From NCBI GenBank assembly GCA_003170935.1, contig PMYA01000063.1:4578-14573 (forward strand): 9,996 bases of DNA, read 5' to 3'. The position numbers were made by a program, and so were the translations under genes. The notes under the pieces were generated by a model. That model was not told the origin of the DNA. It saw nothing but the letters and a program-made list of their open reading frames with translations, and searched no databases. Source of the DNA: Methanobacteriota archaeon (GTDB taxonomy: Archaea > Halobacteriota > Bog-38 > Methanoflorentales > Methanoflorentaceae). Shown in pieces: positions 1 through 6,157 of the stretch (within the stretch, counting starts at the first letter, position 1; every line of letters starts with the position of its first letter).

Positions 1-618
1 GTCGTCGCTAAACTCGGTAAGCGAAGGGCCCATTCGAGCGCCGATGAGGTTGATCGTTGCCTTCCGGGTCGTTTTCGGAGGTTCCATAAGATCCATAATA
101 AGCTCGAATGCGTCCTCGTAGCCGCTGCGGAAGTCGCCACCGAATCCCTCGCTGCGAAGCGCGAGCACCCTCGCGTGCACGACCTTTTCGGCCTCTCGTG
201 CCACGCTCTCGACGTCGTCGCCGATGATCCCGGAACAGCAGCAGGAAAGGATGACTATGAGGTCGGGGTGGTATCGCTCGTCGGCTTCCTTCACCGCTTC
301 AAGGAGTTTCCCTTCACCGCCGTAGATGATGTTCGTCTCATCGAGTGAGGTGCAGGCCGTCGGCTCGAGGGGGACGCCGCGGAACTCGCAGCATTCCCTC
401 GTCCTCACGATGTCAGAAACCCACAAGGGACATCCCGTGGGACCGTGAACGAGAGGTACTACGTGACGAATGCCACTAATGACATAGAACGAAGTAAAGA
501 ACTTGCACATGGGAGCGTGCGAGGCCTGCAGCTTTGGAACCATCTCGCCCCGTTCGACCTTTTCGACGAGTTGCTGTAAGGTTCCATGAAAAACGATGTC
601 TTGACTTTTGTTGTTCAC
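1..618 (-). CDS. nitrogenase component-1-like oxidoreductase subunit (NifD/NifK/NifE superfamily), N-terminal part
   Basis: The first 206 codons are present and the gene runs off the left edge. The start is GTG at 618: an in-frame TAG lies upstream and no other start codon falls between them. Recognition comes from HGPTGCP near residues 58-64, TSLDETNIIYGGEGKLLEAV at 90-109 (matching the TSDFQEKDIVFGG region of NifD) and SCCCSGIIGDDVESV at 125-139 (matching the CPxGLIGDDIE motif that carries the third P-cluster cysteine). C63 and one of C126-128 are likely cluster ligands. The second ligand could be C76, C77 or C89, because the loop between the first two motifs is shorter than in NifD. Family knowledge: such proteins pair with a sister subunit and an ATP-dependent Fe protein for low-potential reduction. 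The substrate here cannot be told; it need not be N2. It is not an obvious CfbD, as it lacks that family's N-terminal pattern. The small genes upstream on the same strand may be co-regulated. Confidence 0.85.
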   Translation of the reverse strand, partial: MNNKSQDIVFHGTLQQLVEKVERGEMVPKLQASHAPMCKFFTSFYVISGIRHVVPLVHGPTGCPLWVSDIVRTRECCEFRGVPLEPTACTSLDETNIIYGGEGKLLEAVKEADERYHPDLIVILSCCCSGIIGDDVESVAREAEKVVHARVLALRSEGFGGDFRSGYEDAFELIMDLMEPPKTTRKATINLIGARMGPSLTEFSDD

Positions 619-659
619 CTTGTATCTCTCAATGCTTATTTCGCGTGCTTTGAAAACTC

Positions 660-668
660 GTGAGCGTG
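660..668. repeat. GTGAGCGTG motif, copy 1
   Basis: This 9-base motif reads CACGCTCAC on the minus strand and ends about 40 bases upstream of the GTG start of the nitrogenase-like gene. Identical copies lie at 749-757 and 1534-1542, all in non-coding DNA upstream of minus-strand genes. It may be a regulator binding site. No protein is identified. Confidence 0.4.
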
Positions 669-748
669 TCTAACGCACGGGTAATTGAAATCGTTATACT
701 CGTAATAATCTGCGTTCTAAACTGATAAAGGTTGGCCGTTCCTACAAT

Positions 749-757
749 GTGAGCGTG
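749..757. repeat. GTGAGCGTG motif, copy 2
   Basis: An identical copy of the 9-mer lies about 130 bases upstream of the nitrogenase-like start, framed by CAAT on the left and ATTG overlapping its right edge. The surrounding 222-base gap (619-840) also holds a weak TATA-like CTTTATC on the minus strand near 724-730. Nothing else in the gap is convincing. Confidence 0.4.
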
Positions 758-840
758 ATTGTATACCTAGAATAGAGCTACTTTGTCGTTAAGCAAATTG
801 CGACGTAACACAAGCGATTCCGGTTATGTAAAGCAGTCCG

Positions 841-1219
841 TTAGCGATTCGTTTCGGCTGAAAACTCGTACTTCTCGTCTTCACGGCCCTTTGTTGTTCC
901 ATCGTTGCCGACGGTCTCACGCCCGGGAAAAATAGCACGAACAATAGTATCGCTCAAGGCGTTTTCTTTTAGCATCCTAAATGGACTGAGGTTGGCGGCC
1001 AATCCGGCTCCAAACAGGTCACCAAATGGTCCTAGCCTCCAACCCCTAGCCGCGCCGTTTAGCCACGCCGCTAAAATTACTGCGATTGCGCGGGATGCCC
1101 GTGTGCCTGAAGTTCGAATTACACGAGATGCGTCGCCGACTTTTTTTTCTCAGCGATCGGAAGACGTATCTAATTAAAGTCGGTCGTGGGCTCTCCGCGC
1201 ATCTCAAGCATTTGGTCAT
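841..1219 (-). pseudogene. small CxxC protein interrupted by a frameshift at an A8 run (unknown function)
   Basis: The ATG at 1219 overlaps the stop of the upstream 71-aa gene as ATGA, a normal operon junction. The frame begins MTKCLRCAESPRPT, with a CxxC pair at residues 4-7, and reaches eight consecutive A residues (minus strand, positions 1148-1141). Read straight through, it becomes very basic (KKSRRR) and stops at 1046 after 57 codons. Skipping one A enters a frame open for 99 codons to TAA at 843-841. That frame contains a hydrophobic helix (AIAVILAAW), then GPFGDLFGAGLAANLSPFRM and a charged tail. The downstream frame has no ATG, GTG or TTG of its own for about 45 codons, which suggests it belongs to the same gene. 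The joined product would be about 125 aa. I do not recognise the family. It could be a broken gene, programmed slippage or a homopolymer sequencing error. The plus-strand frame over 905-1177 lacks a ribosome site and looks like a shadow. Confidence 0.5.
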
Positions 1220-1431
1220 TTACGAGGCAGCCAATTTGAAGCGCGTAGAGACACGCGCTCTTGTCTGGGGTCTTCCTGTCGTATTTGCATCATTTTGACT
1301 TCGCAGGGCACTTCAGCTGCAGCGTCTATGATCTCTGCCAAAGTGAGTCTCGTCAAGATCATCGAGTTAAGGGTCTGTTCAACAACAATGACAACCTCGC
1401 GTTCATGTTTCGTTAGAGTTCTGTTCGACAT
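1216..1431 (-). CDS. small hypothetical protein, 71 aa
   Basis: The start is ATG at 1431, chosen because a perfect archaeal Shine-Dalgarno site, GGAGGTGA, lies five bases upstream. A longer in-frame extension to 1488 would put that site inside the coding region. The protein opens MSNRTLTKHEREVVIVVEQT and continues as a largely alpha-helical, charged sequence with one cysteine (VPCEV, residue 43) and a basic end. There is no signal peptide or membrane segment. Its stop overlaps the start of the next small gene (ATGA), so the two are probably translated together. I do not recognise a family. It could be a small regulator or an adaptor for its partner, but nothing visible proves this. Confidence 0.55.
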   Translation of the reverse strand: MSNRTLTKHEREVVIVVEQTLNSMILTRLTLAEIIDAAAEVPCEVKMMQIRQEDPRQERVSLRASNWLPRK

Positions 1432-1436
1432 CACGG

Positions 1437-1444
1437 TCACCTCC
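1437..1444 (-). promoter_or_regulatory. perfect Shine-Dalgarno site GGAGGTGA
   Basis: This is an exact complement to the archaeal 16S rRNA 3' end, five bases before ATG 1431. It decides the start of the 71-aa gene and is the strongest ribosome site in the window; most other genes here have weak sites. Confidence 0.7.
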
Positions 1445-1477
1445 GAAAGAACCAACGCAAGAAAGTTTCTTAACTTC

Positions 1478-1527
1478 GCGTGAAACAAGTGTTTTGTGCG
1501 AAAGCGTCACAACAAGTTTGCGTCACA
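1478..1527. repeat. clustered GCGTCACA / AACAAGT direct repeats, operator-like
   Basis: GCGTCACA occurs exactly at 1504-1511 and 1520-1527, a 16-base period, with a related GCGTGAAA at 1478-1485. AACAAGT follows the GCGT element at 1484-1490 and again at 1511-1517. The array sits in the 279-base gap between the divergent 71-aa gene (minus) and the endonuclease-like gene (plus), upstream of the former. It looks like a cluster of regulator sites. Confidence 0.4.
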
Positions 1528-1533
1528 CACCCA

Positions 1534-1542
1534 GTGAGCGTG
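1534..1542. repeat. GTGAGCGTG motif, copy 3
   Basis: This third identical copy lies about 100 bases upstream of the 71-aa gene and next to the GCGTCACA repeats. It links this promoter region with that of the nitrogenase-like gene. Confidence 0.4.
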
Positions 1543-1655
1543 AGTAGATATCTTCTAAGGGGCTGCAAAGATCGATCTACATTTTCACGCAGCGCATCGT
1601 GACAGCATACTGTCGACTGCATGAATTTGTTCACTCGGGCGACATAGAGATTGAC

Positions 1656-1663
1656 TTTTATAA
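1656..1663 (+). promoter_or_regulatory. TATA box TTTTATAA
   Basis: This is a good archaeal TATA element. Transcription would begin about 25 bases downstream, near 1686, leaving a leader of about 25 bases before ATG 1711. That placement argues against the in-frame TTG at 1651 as the start of the endonuclease-like gene. Confidence 0.5.
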
Positions 1664-1710
1664 GCCCAACAGAAAACTTGATACGCGTAAGCAAGTCACC
1701 TATCGATTGC

Positions 1711-2514
1711 ATGACTAACAGAGGCAAGGCGCACGAAGCAATTGTTGCCGAACTCGTTGATCAGATCAAAAAGGAGGATTCCGTCCAGACCATAGGTGTT
1801 GAACCTTATAAGAATGTCAAAGGGACTTCCAAAGCGACTCACCAATTCGATGTCTATTGGGAGTTTCAAATAGGAGCACAGACGCACAGATGCATAATAG
1901 AAGCGAAACACTGGGACAAACTCGTCAGTCTGCGAGAACTCAGCAGGCTCCGAAAAGCTATCGATGATTTACACGTCTCTCCAACTGGCATATTTCTAGG
2001 GTCGAGCGGGTTTGAGAGAAGGGCCCGTGCCTACGCGGCGCGTTATGGTATTGATGTGTGGGTTTATCCGTTCACCATCGAAGCAACGAACGATGAAGTC
2101 GCTTTTTTTGTCGCTAAATTTGAGGACGTATCGCCTGTTTTTGATGAAGGTTGGATAGAAAAAGTCCTAAAACCGAAGCTCCGCAAAGGAGTCCCCCTCC
2201 CACTCAACCTAGAGGGCACCGACAAAGGAACGCACCTATTTGATGAGCGCTGCGCTGCTAAGACCGTGCGAGAGGTTCTTCACGAGCACTACTTAGCAGA
2301 GAAGGCCGACGTGCCCGCACACGAGATTTGCGTTTTGTTTGATACGCCAACGTACATCGAAACAGGCGATCTAGCCGCCCCTATGTTGAAGATAAGCGGC
2401 TTAAAAGCAGTTTTTTCTTTGACATCACACACTGAAACGCTTCACCGTGTATCGAAGGACTATGCACGCCGTGCAGTCGCATTTATAGCCGACGTTCTTT
2501 TTGGCCAACGATGA
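1711..2514 (+). CDS. PD-(D/E)xK restriction endonuclease-like protein (Mrr/type IV-like), orphan
   Basis: The protein is 267 aa with start ATG 1711, preferred over TTG 1651 because a TATA box lies between them. Residues 44-67 read HQFDVYWEFQ and then a strand ending IIEAKH. D47 and E64-x-K66 form the PD-(D/E)xK nuclease core. After it come a helix rich in L and R and the segment GIFLGSSGFERRARAYAARY (93-112), which matches the strand-helix part of Mrr-like nucleases. An N-terminal helix (residues 6-20) offers E9 and E14 as additional acidic residues. The C-terminal half (about 125-267) has no motif I know. There is no methyltransferase, specificity subunit or helicase beside it, so a modification-dependent (type IV) or solitary nuclease role is inferred. 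It is separated from the following permease by a 96-base gap with its own weak promoter-like sequence. Confidence 0.75.
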   Translation: MTNRGKAHEAIVAELVDQIKKEDSVQTIGVEPYKNVKGTSKATHQFDVYWEFQIGAQTHRCIIEAKHWDKLVSLRELSRLRKAIDDLHVSPTGIFLGSSGFERRARAYAARYGIDVWVYPFTIEATNDEVAFFVAKFEDVSPVFDEGWIEKVLKPKLRKGVPLPLNLEGTDKGTHLFDERCAAKTVREVLHEHYLAEKADVPAHEICVLFDTPTYIETGDLAAPMLKISGLKAVFSLTSHTETLHRVSKDYARRAVAFIADVLFGQR

Positions 2515-2610
2515 ACAGTAGTAAAGAGCGGGCTTTGCTCCGCAAAACCGAACACTAATATGAAAAGAGTCGAAAAAATGAGCTGGGCTATGCACTCGTG
2601 AGACTTCCGC

Positions 2611-4044
2611 ATGCAACCTAAAGATGCCTTTGAGAAGCTTACCTTCTTTGACGTCACTAATCTGCTCGTCGGGGCAATCGTCGGCGCCGATATTTACGTT
2701 GTTGCTTCCTTGGGTAGCCAATATCTCGGGCCTGCAAGCCTTGTTGCGTGGATAGCCGCCGGATTGATTGCTATCATCATAGCGCTCAACTTTGCCGAAT
2801 GCGCAACTCTCGTGCCGAAGGTCGGTGGTGCGTACGCGTACGCGCGGGAGGTGTGGGGGGATTTTGCAGGCTTTATCGTCGGCTGGGCGCTCTGGCTTGC
2901 AGAGGTGGCAGCACTTGCTGTTTTTCCCGTAGCCTTCGTTCGTTACCTCAACTTCTTCTTCCCTTCGATTACCGTTGCTGAAGGGGCGATAATCAAGCTA
3001 CTCTTCATCGCGTCTATAACCTATGTGAACATACGTGGATCGAAGCTCGCAGGACGGGCGAATGACGTTCTCACGATTGCTAAGCTAAGCCCGCTGCTTC
3101 TGTTGATCGTCGCTGGGCTTATCTATATGGCGTTCAATCCCACGCAAACTATCGCAAACTTCGTGCCTTTTGCCCCGCTTGGTTTCAGCAACTTCGGCCA
3201 AGCACTCGTTTTAATCTTCTGGGCATATGCAGGGTTTGAGCTTGCGGTCATCCCATCGAACGAGGTGGAAAACCCAACGCGCACCATACCCAAAGCGATT
3301 ATCGTCGGAATGGCCATAGTCACGCTATTCTACCTGTTGACAAACTTCGTTATCATTGGCGTCGTTAACTGGACGTCGCTCCAGTTCGATTCTGCACCGC
3401 TTGCCACTGCCGGGAGCGTCATTTTTTCACTCACTCCTACGCTCGCACTTATCGGTGGCTTGGTACTTGGAATCGGAGCGCTTATCTCTGTGTCTGGATC
3501 TGATGAGTCAGGCACGTTTTCGACGTCACGATTATCCTATGCTATCTCACTCGACGGCCTGTTCCCACGTTTTTTTAGCGAACTTCATACGAGATACGGC
3601 ACGCCTTACAAAAGCTTGGCAGCCCAAGCCATTCTCGCGCTCGGCCTCTCGCTATTCGGAGGGCTCGGTCAGCTGATCCTCTTTTCGACGTTCAACCTTG
3701 CTTTCGTGTATCTCACCACTTGTGCAGTTGTTCTCGCGTTGCGAGAGCGAGGACGAATTAAATCCGGCCGTACCCTCATTGAAAAGATGACAGGGCCGAT
3801 CGTTCCCATTGCCGGCATACTAATGTCTGCACTTCTGATATTCGAAAGCGGCATAACAACGGTTGTTTTTGGGCTCGTAACTATCGCGATAGGAATTCCC
3901 ATTTATGCATTCTATTCGCCGCACAGCGAGATGGAAATGGTCAAAGCAACTTTTTACTCGACTGAGGCTATGCTATCACAAGTTACACGAACACAGCGGG
4001 TCTTTCTCGGGTATTTGTTACGGATCGTAACCAAACGCCGCTAA
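2611..4044 (+). CDS. APC-superfamily amino-acid/amine permease, 12 TM
   Basis: The protein is 477 aa, a normal length for the amino acid-polyamine-organocation family. It is an inner-membrane secondary transporter. Residues 14-35 carry the conserved TM1 region with the unwound glycine motif (LLVGAIVGADIYVVASLG). The TM2-loop segment has ECATLVPKVGGAYAYARE at 63-80. The TM6 region FWAYAGFELAVIPSNEVENP at 203-222 is typical of the family and is followed by TRTIPKAI. About twelve hydrophobic segments can be traced up to residue 436. A 40-residue basic cytoplasmic tail follows. The substrate cannot be read from sequence; amino acid or amine is the family default. The ATG start lacks a clear ribosome site. 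A TATA-like CTAATATG at 2555-2562 and a 13-residue upstream ORF (2560-2601) lie just ahead. The product resembles but is not the same subfamily as the decayed permease fragment at 9661-9792. Confidence 0.88.
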   Translation: MQPKDAFEKLTFFDVTNLLVGAIVGADIYVVASLGSQYLGPASLVAWIAAGLIAIIIALNFAECATLVPKVGGAYAYAREVWGDFAGFIVGWALWLAEVAALAVFPVAFVRYLNFFFPSITVAEGAIIKLLFIASITYVNIRGSKLAGRANDVLTIAKLSPLLLLIVAGLIYMAFNPTQTIANFVPFAPLGFSNFGQALVLIFWAYAGFELAVIPSNEVENPTRTIPKAIIVGMAIVTLFYLLTNFVIIGVVNWTSLQFDSAPLATAGSVIFSLTPTLALIGGLVLGIGALISVSGSDESGTFSTSRLSYAISLDGLFPRFFSELHTRYGTPYKSLAAQAILALGLSLFGGLGQLILFSTFNLAFVYLTTCAVVLALRERGRIKSGRTLIEKMTGPIVPIAGILMSALLIFESGITTVVFGLVTIAIGIPIYAFYSPHSEMEMVKATFYSTEAMLSQVTRTQRVFLGYLLRIVTKRR

Positions 4045-4106
4045 GAATCACCCTATCAAACATCGTTAGCAGCTAGAAAGCCTTAAGCAATGTCTCGTAC
4101 ACTTTG

Positions 4107-4141
4107 TATGTCTAGTTTTGCGAAAACAGAAACTAGACATA
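4107..4141. repeat. 12-bp perfect inverted repeat upstream of the lipoprotein gene
   Basis: TATGTCTAGTTT (4107-4118) pairs exactly with AAACTAGACATA (4130-4141) across an 11-base spacer. A second, mutually exclusive hairpin, GTTTT-GCG-AAAAC (4115-4127), lies inside it. The repeat ends 17 bases before ATG 4159, next to the A-rich ribosome site. It could be a 5'-leader hairpin or a regulator operator. It is followed by A residues rather than T on the plus strand, so it is not an intrinsic terminator for the permease. Confidence 0.6.
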
Positions 4142-4158
4142 AAAAAAGGACGAAATGC

Positions 4159-4701
4159 ATGAAAGCGAAGTTCGCTGCAATCGTTGCGCTTCTTGTTATC
4201 GCGTCGCTATCCGTAGCCGGTTGCACGAAGCTGACCACAAATACGACCGCGCCAGCGATGCAGCCCGATCAGCAGCTTACGCAATACATAGAGAATTACA
4301 ATACCACGTTGAAGAATGAGCATCCAAACAATTTGACCGCTTGGCTAGTGACGCCGATAAACAGAACCTCTGCTCAAATACAAGATGCATGGACAGATGC
4401 TACAACCAGCACCAGCGCAGCAAACCTAACCTATAGTGAAGATATCACCGTCATGAGATTCGGCTCTCCTAACGAAGCGACGACGTACGTCAACGGTCAC
4501 AACGCTGGTTATCGCTTAGTAGCTACCTCATATCCGAGCAAATTCAGTCCAGAAGCGAGCCAGCGCGCAAAGGGAAACGCGACGACTATCTATAACATAT
4601 ATACTACCGGCAACGGTGCAGGGGCCCCAAGTAAACAGATTATTCTGATTGACCAATACGTTTGGATCGGCGACTTTCAAAACTTACCGTCTGCTGCGTG
4701 A
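4159..4701 (+). CDS. small secreted lipoprotein of unknown function
   Basis: The protein is 180 aa. The start ATG 4159 is chosen because it gives a clean lipoprotein signal peptide: MKAK, a hydrophobic core AAIVALLVIASLS, and the lipobox VAGC with the lipidated cysteine at residue 22. AAGGA lies about eight bases upstream. An in-frame ATG at 4090 would add 23 charged residues and place the inverted repeat inside the gene. The mature part is rich in T, N and S, with six N-x-S/T sequons (such as NTT, NLT, NRT, NAT), suggesting N-glycosylation on the cell surface. It has an alpha/beta pattern with RFGSPNEATTYVNGH and KQIILIDQYVWIGDF. It is predicted to be anchored outside the membrane. No family is recognised, and no enzymatic motif is visible. 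The following 189 bases to the convergent nitroreductase hold no gene or clear terminator. Confidence 0.75.
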   Translation: MKAKFAAIVALLVIASLSVAGCTKLTTNTTAPAMQPDQQLTQYIENYNTTLKNEHPNNLTAWLVTPINRTSAQIQDAWTDATTSTSAANLTYSEDITVMRFGSPNEATTYVNGHNAGYRLVATSYPSKFSPEASQRAKGNATTIYNIYTTGNGAGAPSKQIILIDQYVWIGDFQNLPSAA

Positions 4702-4890
4702 CAGGCTGACAATAGCTTAGCCTTCCACGCTCTCTTCAGTCTGATTCTCCGCCAGATATCAACAGAAGATGTTAAAGATCGAATGAAGAGCGACTACTTT
4801 ATGATAGCAAACCTACACTTTTGTCGCTTAGACTGCTGGTTAAATTCCGCCGACCTGACCGCAGACGTGGGGGGCTTTAACTCAACTGTT

Positions 4891-5547
4891 TCACTTGAGA
4901 ATTAGCTCTTCGATAGCACGTCTCTTTCGTGGATTTGGGGTCTCATCAGGGTAACCGAGCGGCAGTAAAGCAACAACGTGGATGCTATTTTTCCAGCCAA
5001 AGATGGTTTTGATTTTCTGTTCGTCTAGCATTCTCACCCAACAACTTCCCAAGCCAAAATCCAATGCCCTCAACACAATATGCTCAATGGCAATTGCAAC
5101 GTTGAAAGCGATGCCTGGCGCGAGCTCCTGGATATTCACAGTTTTAAGTTGTTCGGCTCGTCCACGAAGAACGCGCAACATTGTCTCCTCAAGCGCCCCC
5201 TCCTTTCCAAATTCCTGACTTCTAGCCTTGATTCCTTCAAAATAGCCTTGCAGGTCTGCACAACAAACTAACACGACGGGAGCCTGCGCAACAAATGATT
5301 GGTGATAGGCAGCTTCAGCCAGTTTCGCCTTTGTGTCGTCGTCTGAAACAATCTTAAACCGCCATGGTTGTGTATTTGAAGCTGATGGTGCTAGTCTCGC
5401 TGCTTCGATCAGTGCCATTATTTGCTCATCTGGCACGGGTTTCCGCTTAAATTTCCGTATGCTGCGTCTTTTTTCAATAGCGTCCTTTGTCGGTAAATTC
5501 AGTGGCCCTATATCGCTAAGGTTTCCCTCGCTTTGTATGTCCTTCAT
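4891..5547 (-). CDS. nitroreductase-family FMN oxidoreductase
   Basis: The protein is 218 aa, the usual length. It is a cytoplasmic flavoprotein predicted to bind FMN and transfer hydride from NAD(P)H to a nitroaromatic, quinone or other acceptor; the true substrate is unknown. Visible family marks are RRSIRKF at 27-33 (phosphate contact), the APSASNTQPWRF segment at 53-64, GLGSCWV at 165-171 and LPLGYP at 195-200. It starts at ATG 5547. There is no ribosome site, but a TATA-like element sits about 23 bases upstream, so the mRNA is probably leaderless. It lies 85 bases downstream of the winged-helix-like gene on the same strand. That neighbour may regulate it, which is an inference from position only. 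Confidence 0.88.
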   Translation of the reverse strand: MKDIQSEGNLSDIGPLNLPTKDAIEKRRSIRKFKRKPVPDEQIMALIEAARLAPSASNTQPWRFKIVSDDDTKAKLAEAAYHQSFVAQAPVVLVCCADLQGYFEGIKARSQEFGKEGALEETMLRVLRGRAEQLKTVNIQELAPGIAFNVAIAIEHIVLRALDFGLGSCWVRMLDEQKIKTIFGWKNSIHVVALLPLGYPDETPNPRKRRAIEELILK

Positions 5548-5564
5548 CGCTTTAGAATCTGACC

Positions 5565-5575
5565 TAAATATTAAA
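5565..5575 (-). promoter_or_regulatory. TATA-like element for a leaderless nitroreductase mRNA
   Basis: The minus strand reads TTTAATATTTA, preceded by a T-rich run. Its centre lies about 23 bases from ATG 5547, which puts the transcription start at or next to the start codon. The gene has no Shine-Dalgarno site, which fits. Confidence 0.5.
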
Positions 5576-5632
5576 AAAGTCTATCGGACTCAAATCAGCC
5601 AAGACAAAGAGGATACTGCAATTATCGCTGTT

Positions 5633-5914
5633 CTAATGATGCGTCTTACAGATTACTTGTGCGCGTGCTTTACCGGCCAAAGTCAACCGGGCTCTACTCG
5701 GGATAGAGTGAGTTGAGTCTTTGACTTCGATCCACTCGTCCTCGACAAGGCGATCAAGACAGCGTTGTATCTCATCTTCATTGTAACCTGTTTTTAGCGC
5801 TGCTTGTGGAACGGCTACCCAGCCATCGTTATCGCTTTGACCTTCTTCAAGATTTAAGCGTGCTAACTGACAGAAAAAATAATCTCGATGATTTTTTTCA
5901 TCGGCCTCTTGCAT
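5633..5914 (-). CDS. winged-helix-turn-helix-like small protein
   Basis: The protein is 93 aa, starting at ATG 5914 with a ribosome site GGAAGGT (5925-5919) four bases upstream. Residues 34-63 (AVPQAALKTGYNEDEIQRCL and the following RLVEDEWIEV) fit a helix-turn-helix with recognition helix. Residues 62-82 (IEVKDSTH to RLTLAGKA) look like the beta-wing ending in the common LTxxGK pattern. There is no sensor domain. It could be a DNA-binding regulator of the nitroreductase downstream or of itself. Alternatively the fold could serve protein contacts. An 11-base element in opposite orientations (5942-5952 and 6046-6056) lies in its upstream region and may be its operator. Confidence 0.6.
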   Translation of the reverse strand: MQEADEKNHRDYFFCQLARLNLEEGQSDNDGWVAVPQAALKTGYNEDEIQRCLDRLVEDEWIEVKDSTHSIPSRARLTLAGKARAQVICKTHH

Positions 5915-5941
5915 AACTACCTTCCTTTTTACGTTGCTCTG

Positions 5942-5952
5942 AATTGTGTAAG
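5942..5952 (+). repeat. AATTGTGTAAG, arm 1 of an 11-bp inverted pair
   Basis: This is an exact reverse complement of 6046-6056. It lies about 28 bases upstream of the winged-helix gene start, where a regulator could block transcription. The 243-base gap 5915-6157 holds no gene. Confidence 0.45.
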
Positions 5953-6045
5953 TGGCTAACGACTCTTCATACGTTCTCGAATCGGACGCATGTCTTTATC
6001 AAGAGTTGCCCTACTTTGACGTAATCTCTCTTTATGCATAAAAAT

Positions 6046-6056
6046 CTTACACAATT
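6046..6056 (-). repeat. CTTACACAATT, arm 2 of the 11-bp inverted pair
   Basis: This arm lies 93 bases from its partner, between the histidine kinase end and the winged-helix gene. A TTTTTATGCATAAA stretch sits right beside it and could be a TATA element in either direction. Confidence 0.45.
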
Positions 6057-6157
6057 AGATTTCGCTTAAAACAGCTTAAACCAAGGAAAAAGAGGCATAA
6101 GGGCTGCAACTGTTTTAGAAAATGCACCTTCCGCATTCGGATGCACTTGCGTTTAAA

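Noticed and set aside
1110..1125. GTTCGAATTA as a tRNA T-loop
   Set aside because: The flanking bases do not pair into a T-stem, and no acceptor stem or anticodon arm is present.
1141..1148. T8 run as a plus-strand terminator
   Set aside because: No plus-strand gene ends here; the run is the A8 tract inside the minus-strand small gene.
905..1177. Plus-strand 90-codon open frame
   Set aside because: It has no ribosome site or promoter, lies antisense to the frameshifted small gene that continues an ATGA-coupled operon, and its composition looks like a shadow.
1651..1710. TTG start extending the endonuclease-like gene by 20 codons
   Set aside because: A TATA box overlaps the first codons of the extension and the homologous part begins after ATG 1711.
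4090..4158. Upstream ATG for the lipoprotein
   Set aside because: It would bury the signal peptide behind 23 charged residues and place the inverted repeat inside the coding region.
6122..6150. GCAT-TCGG-ATGC hairpin as the kinase terminator
   Set aside because: The stem is only four bases and the short T run lies about ten bases further on, so support is too weak.
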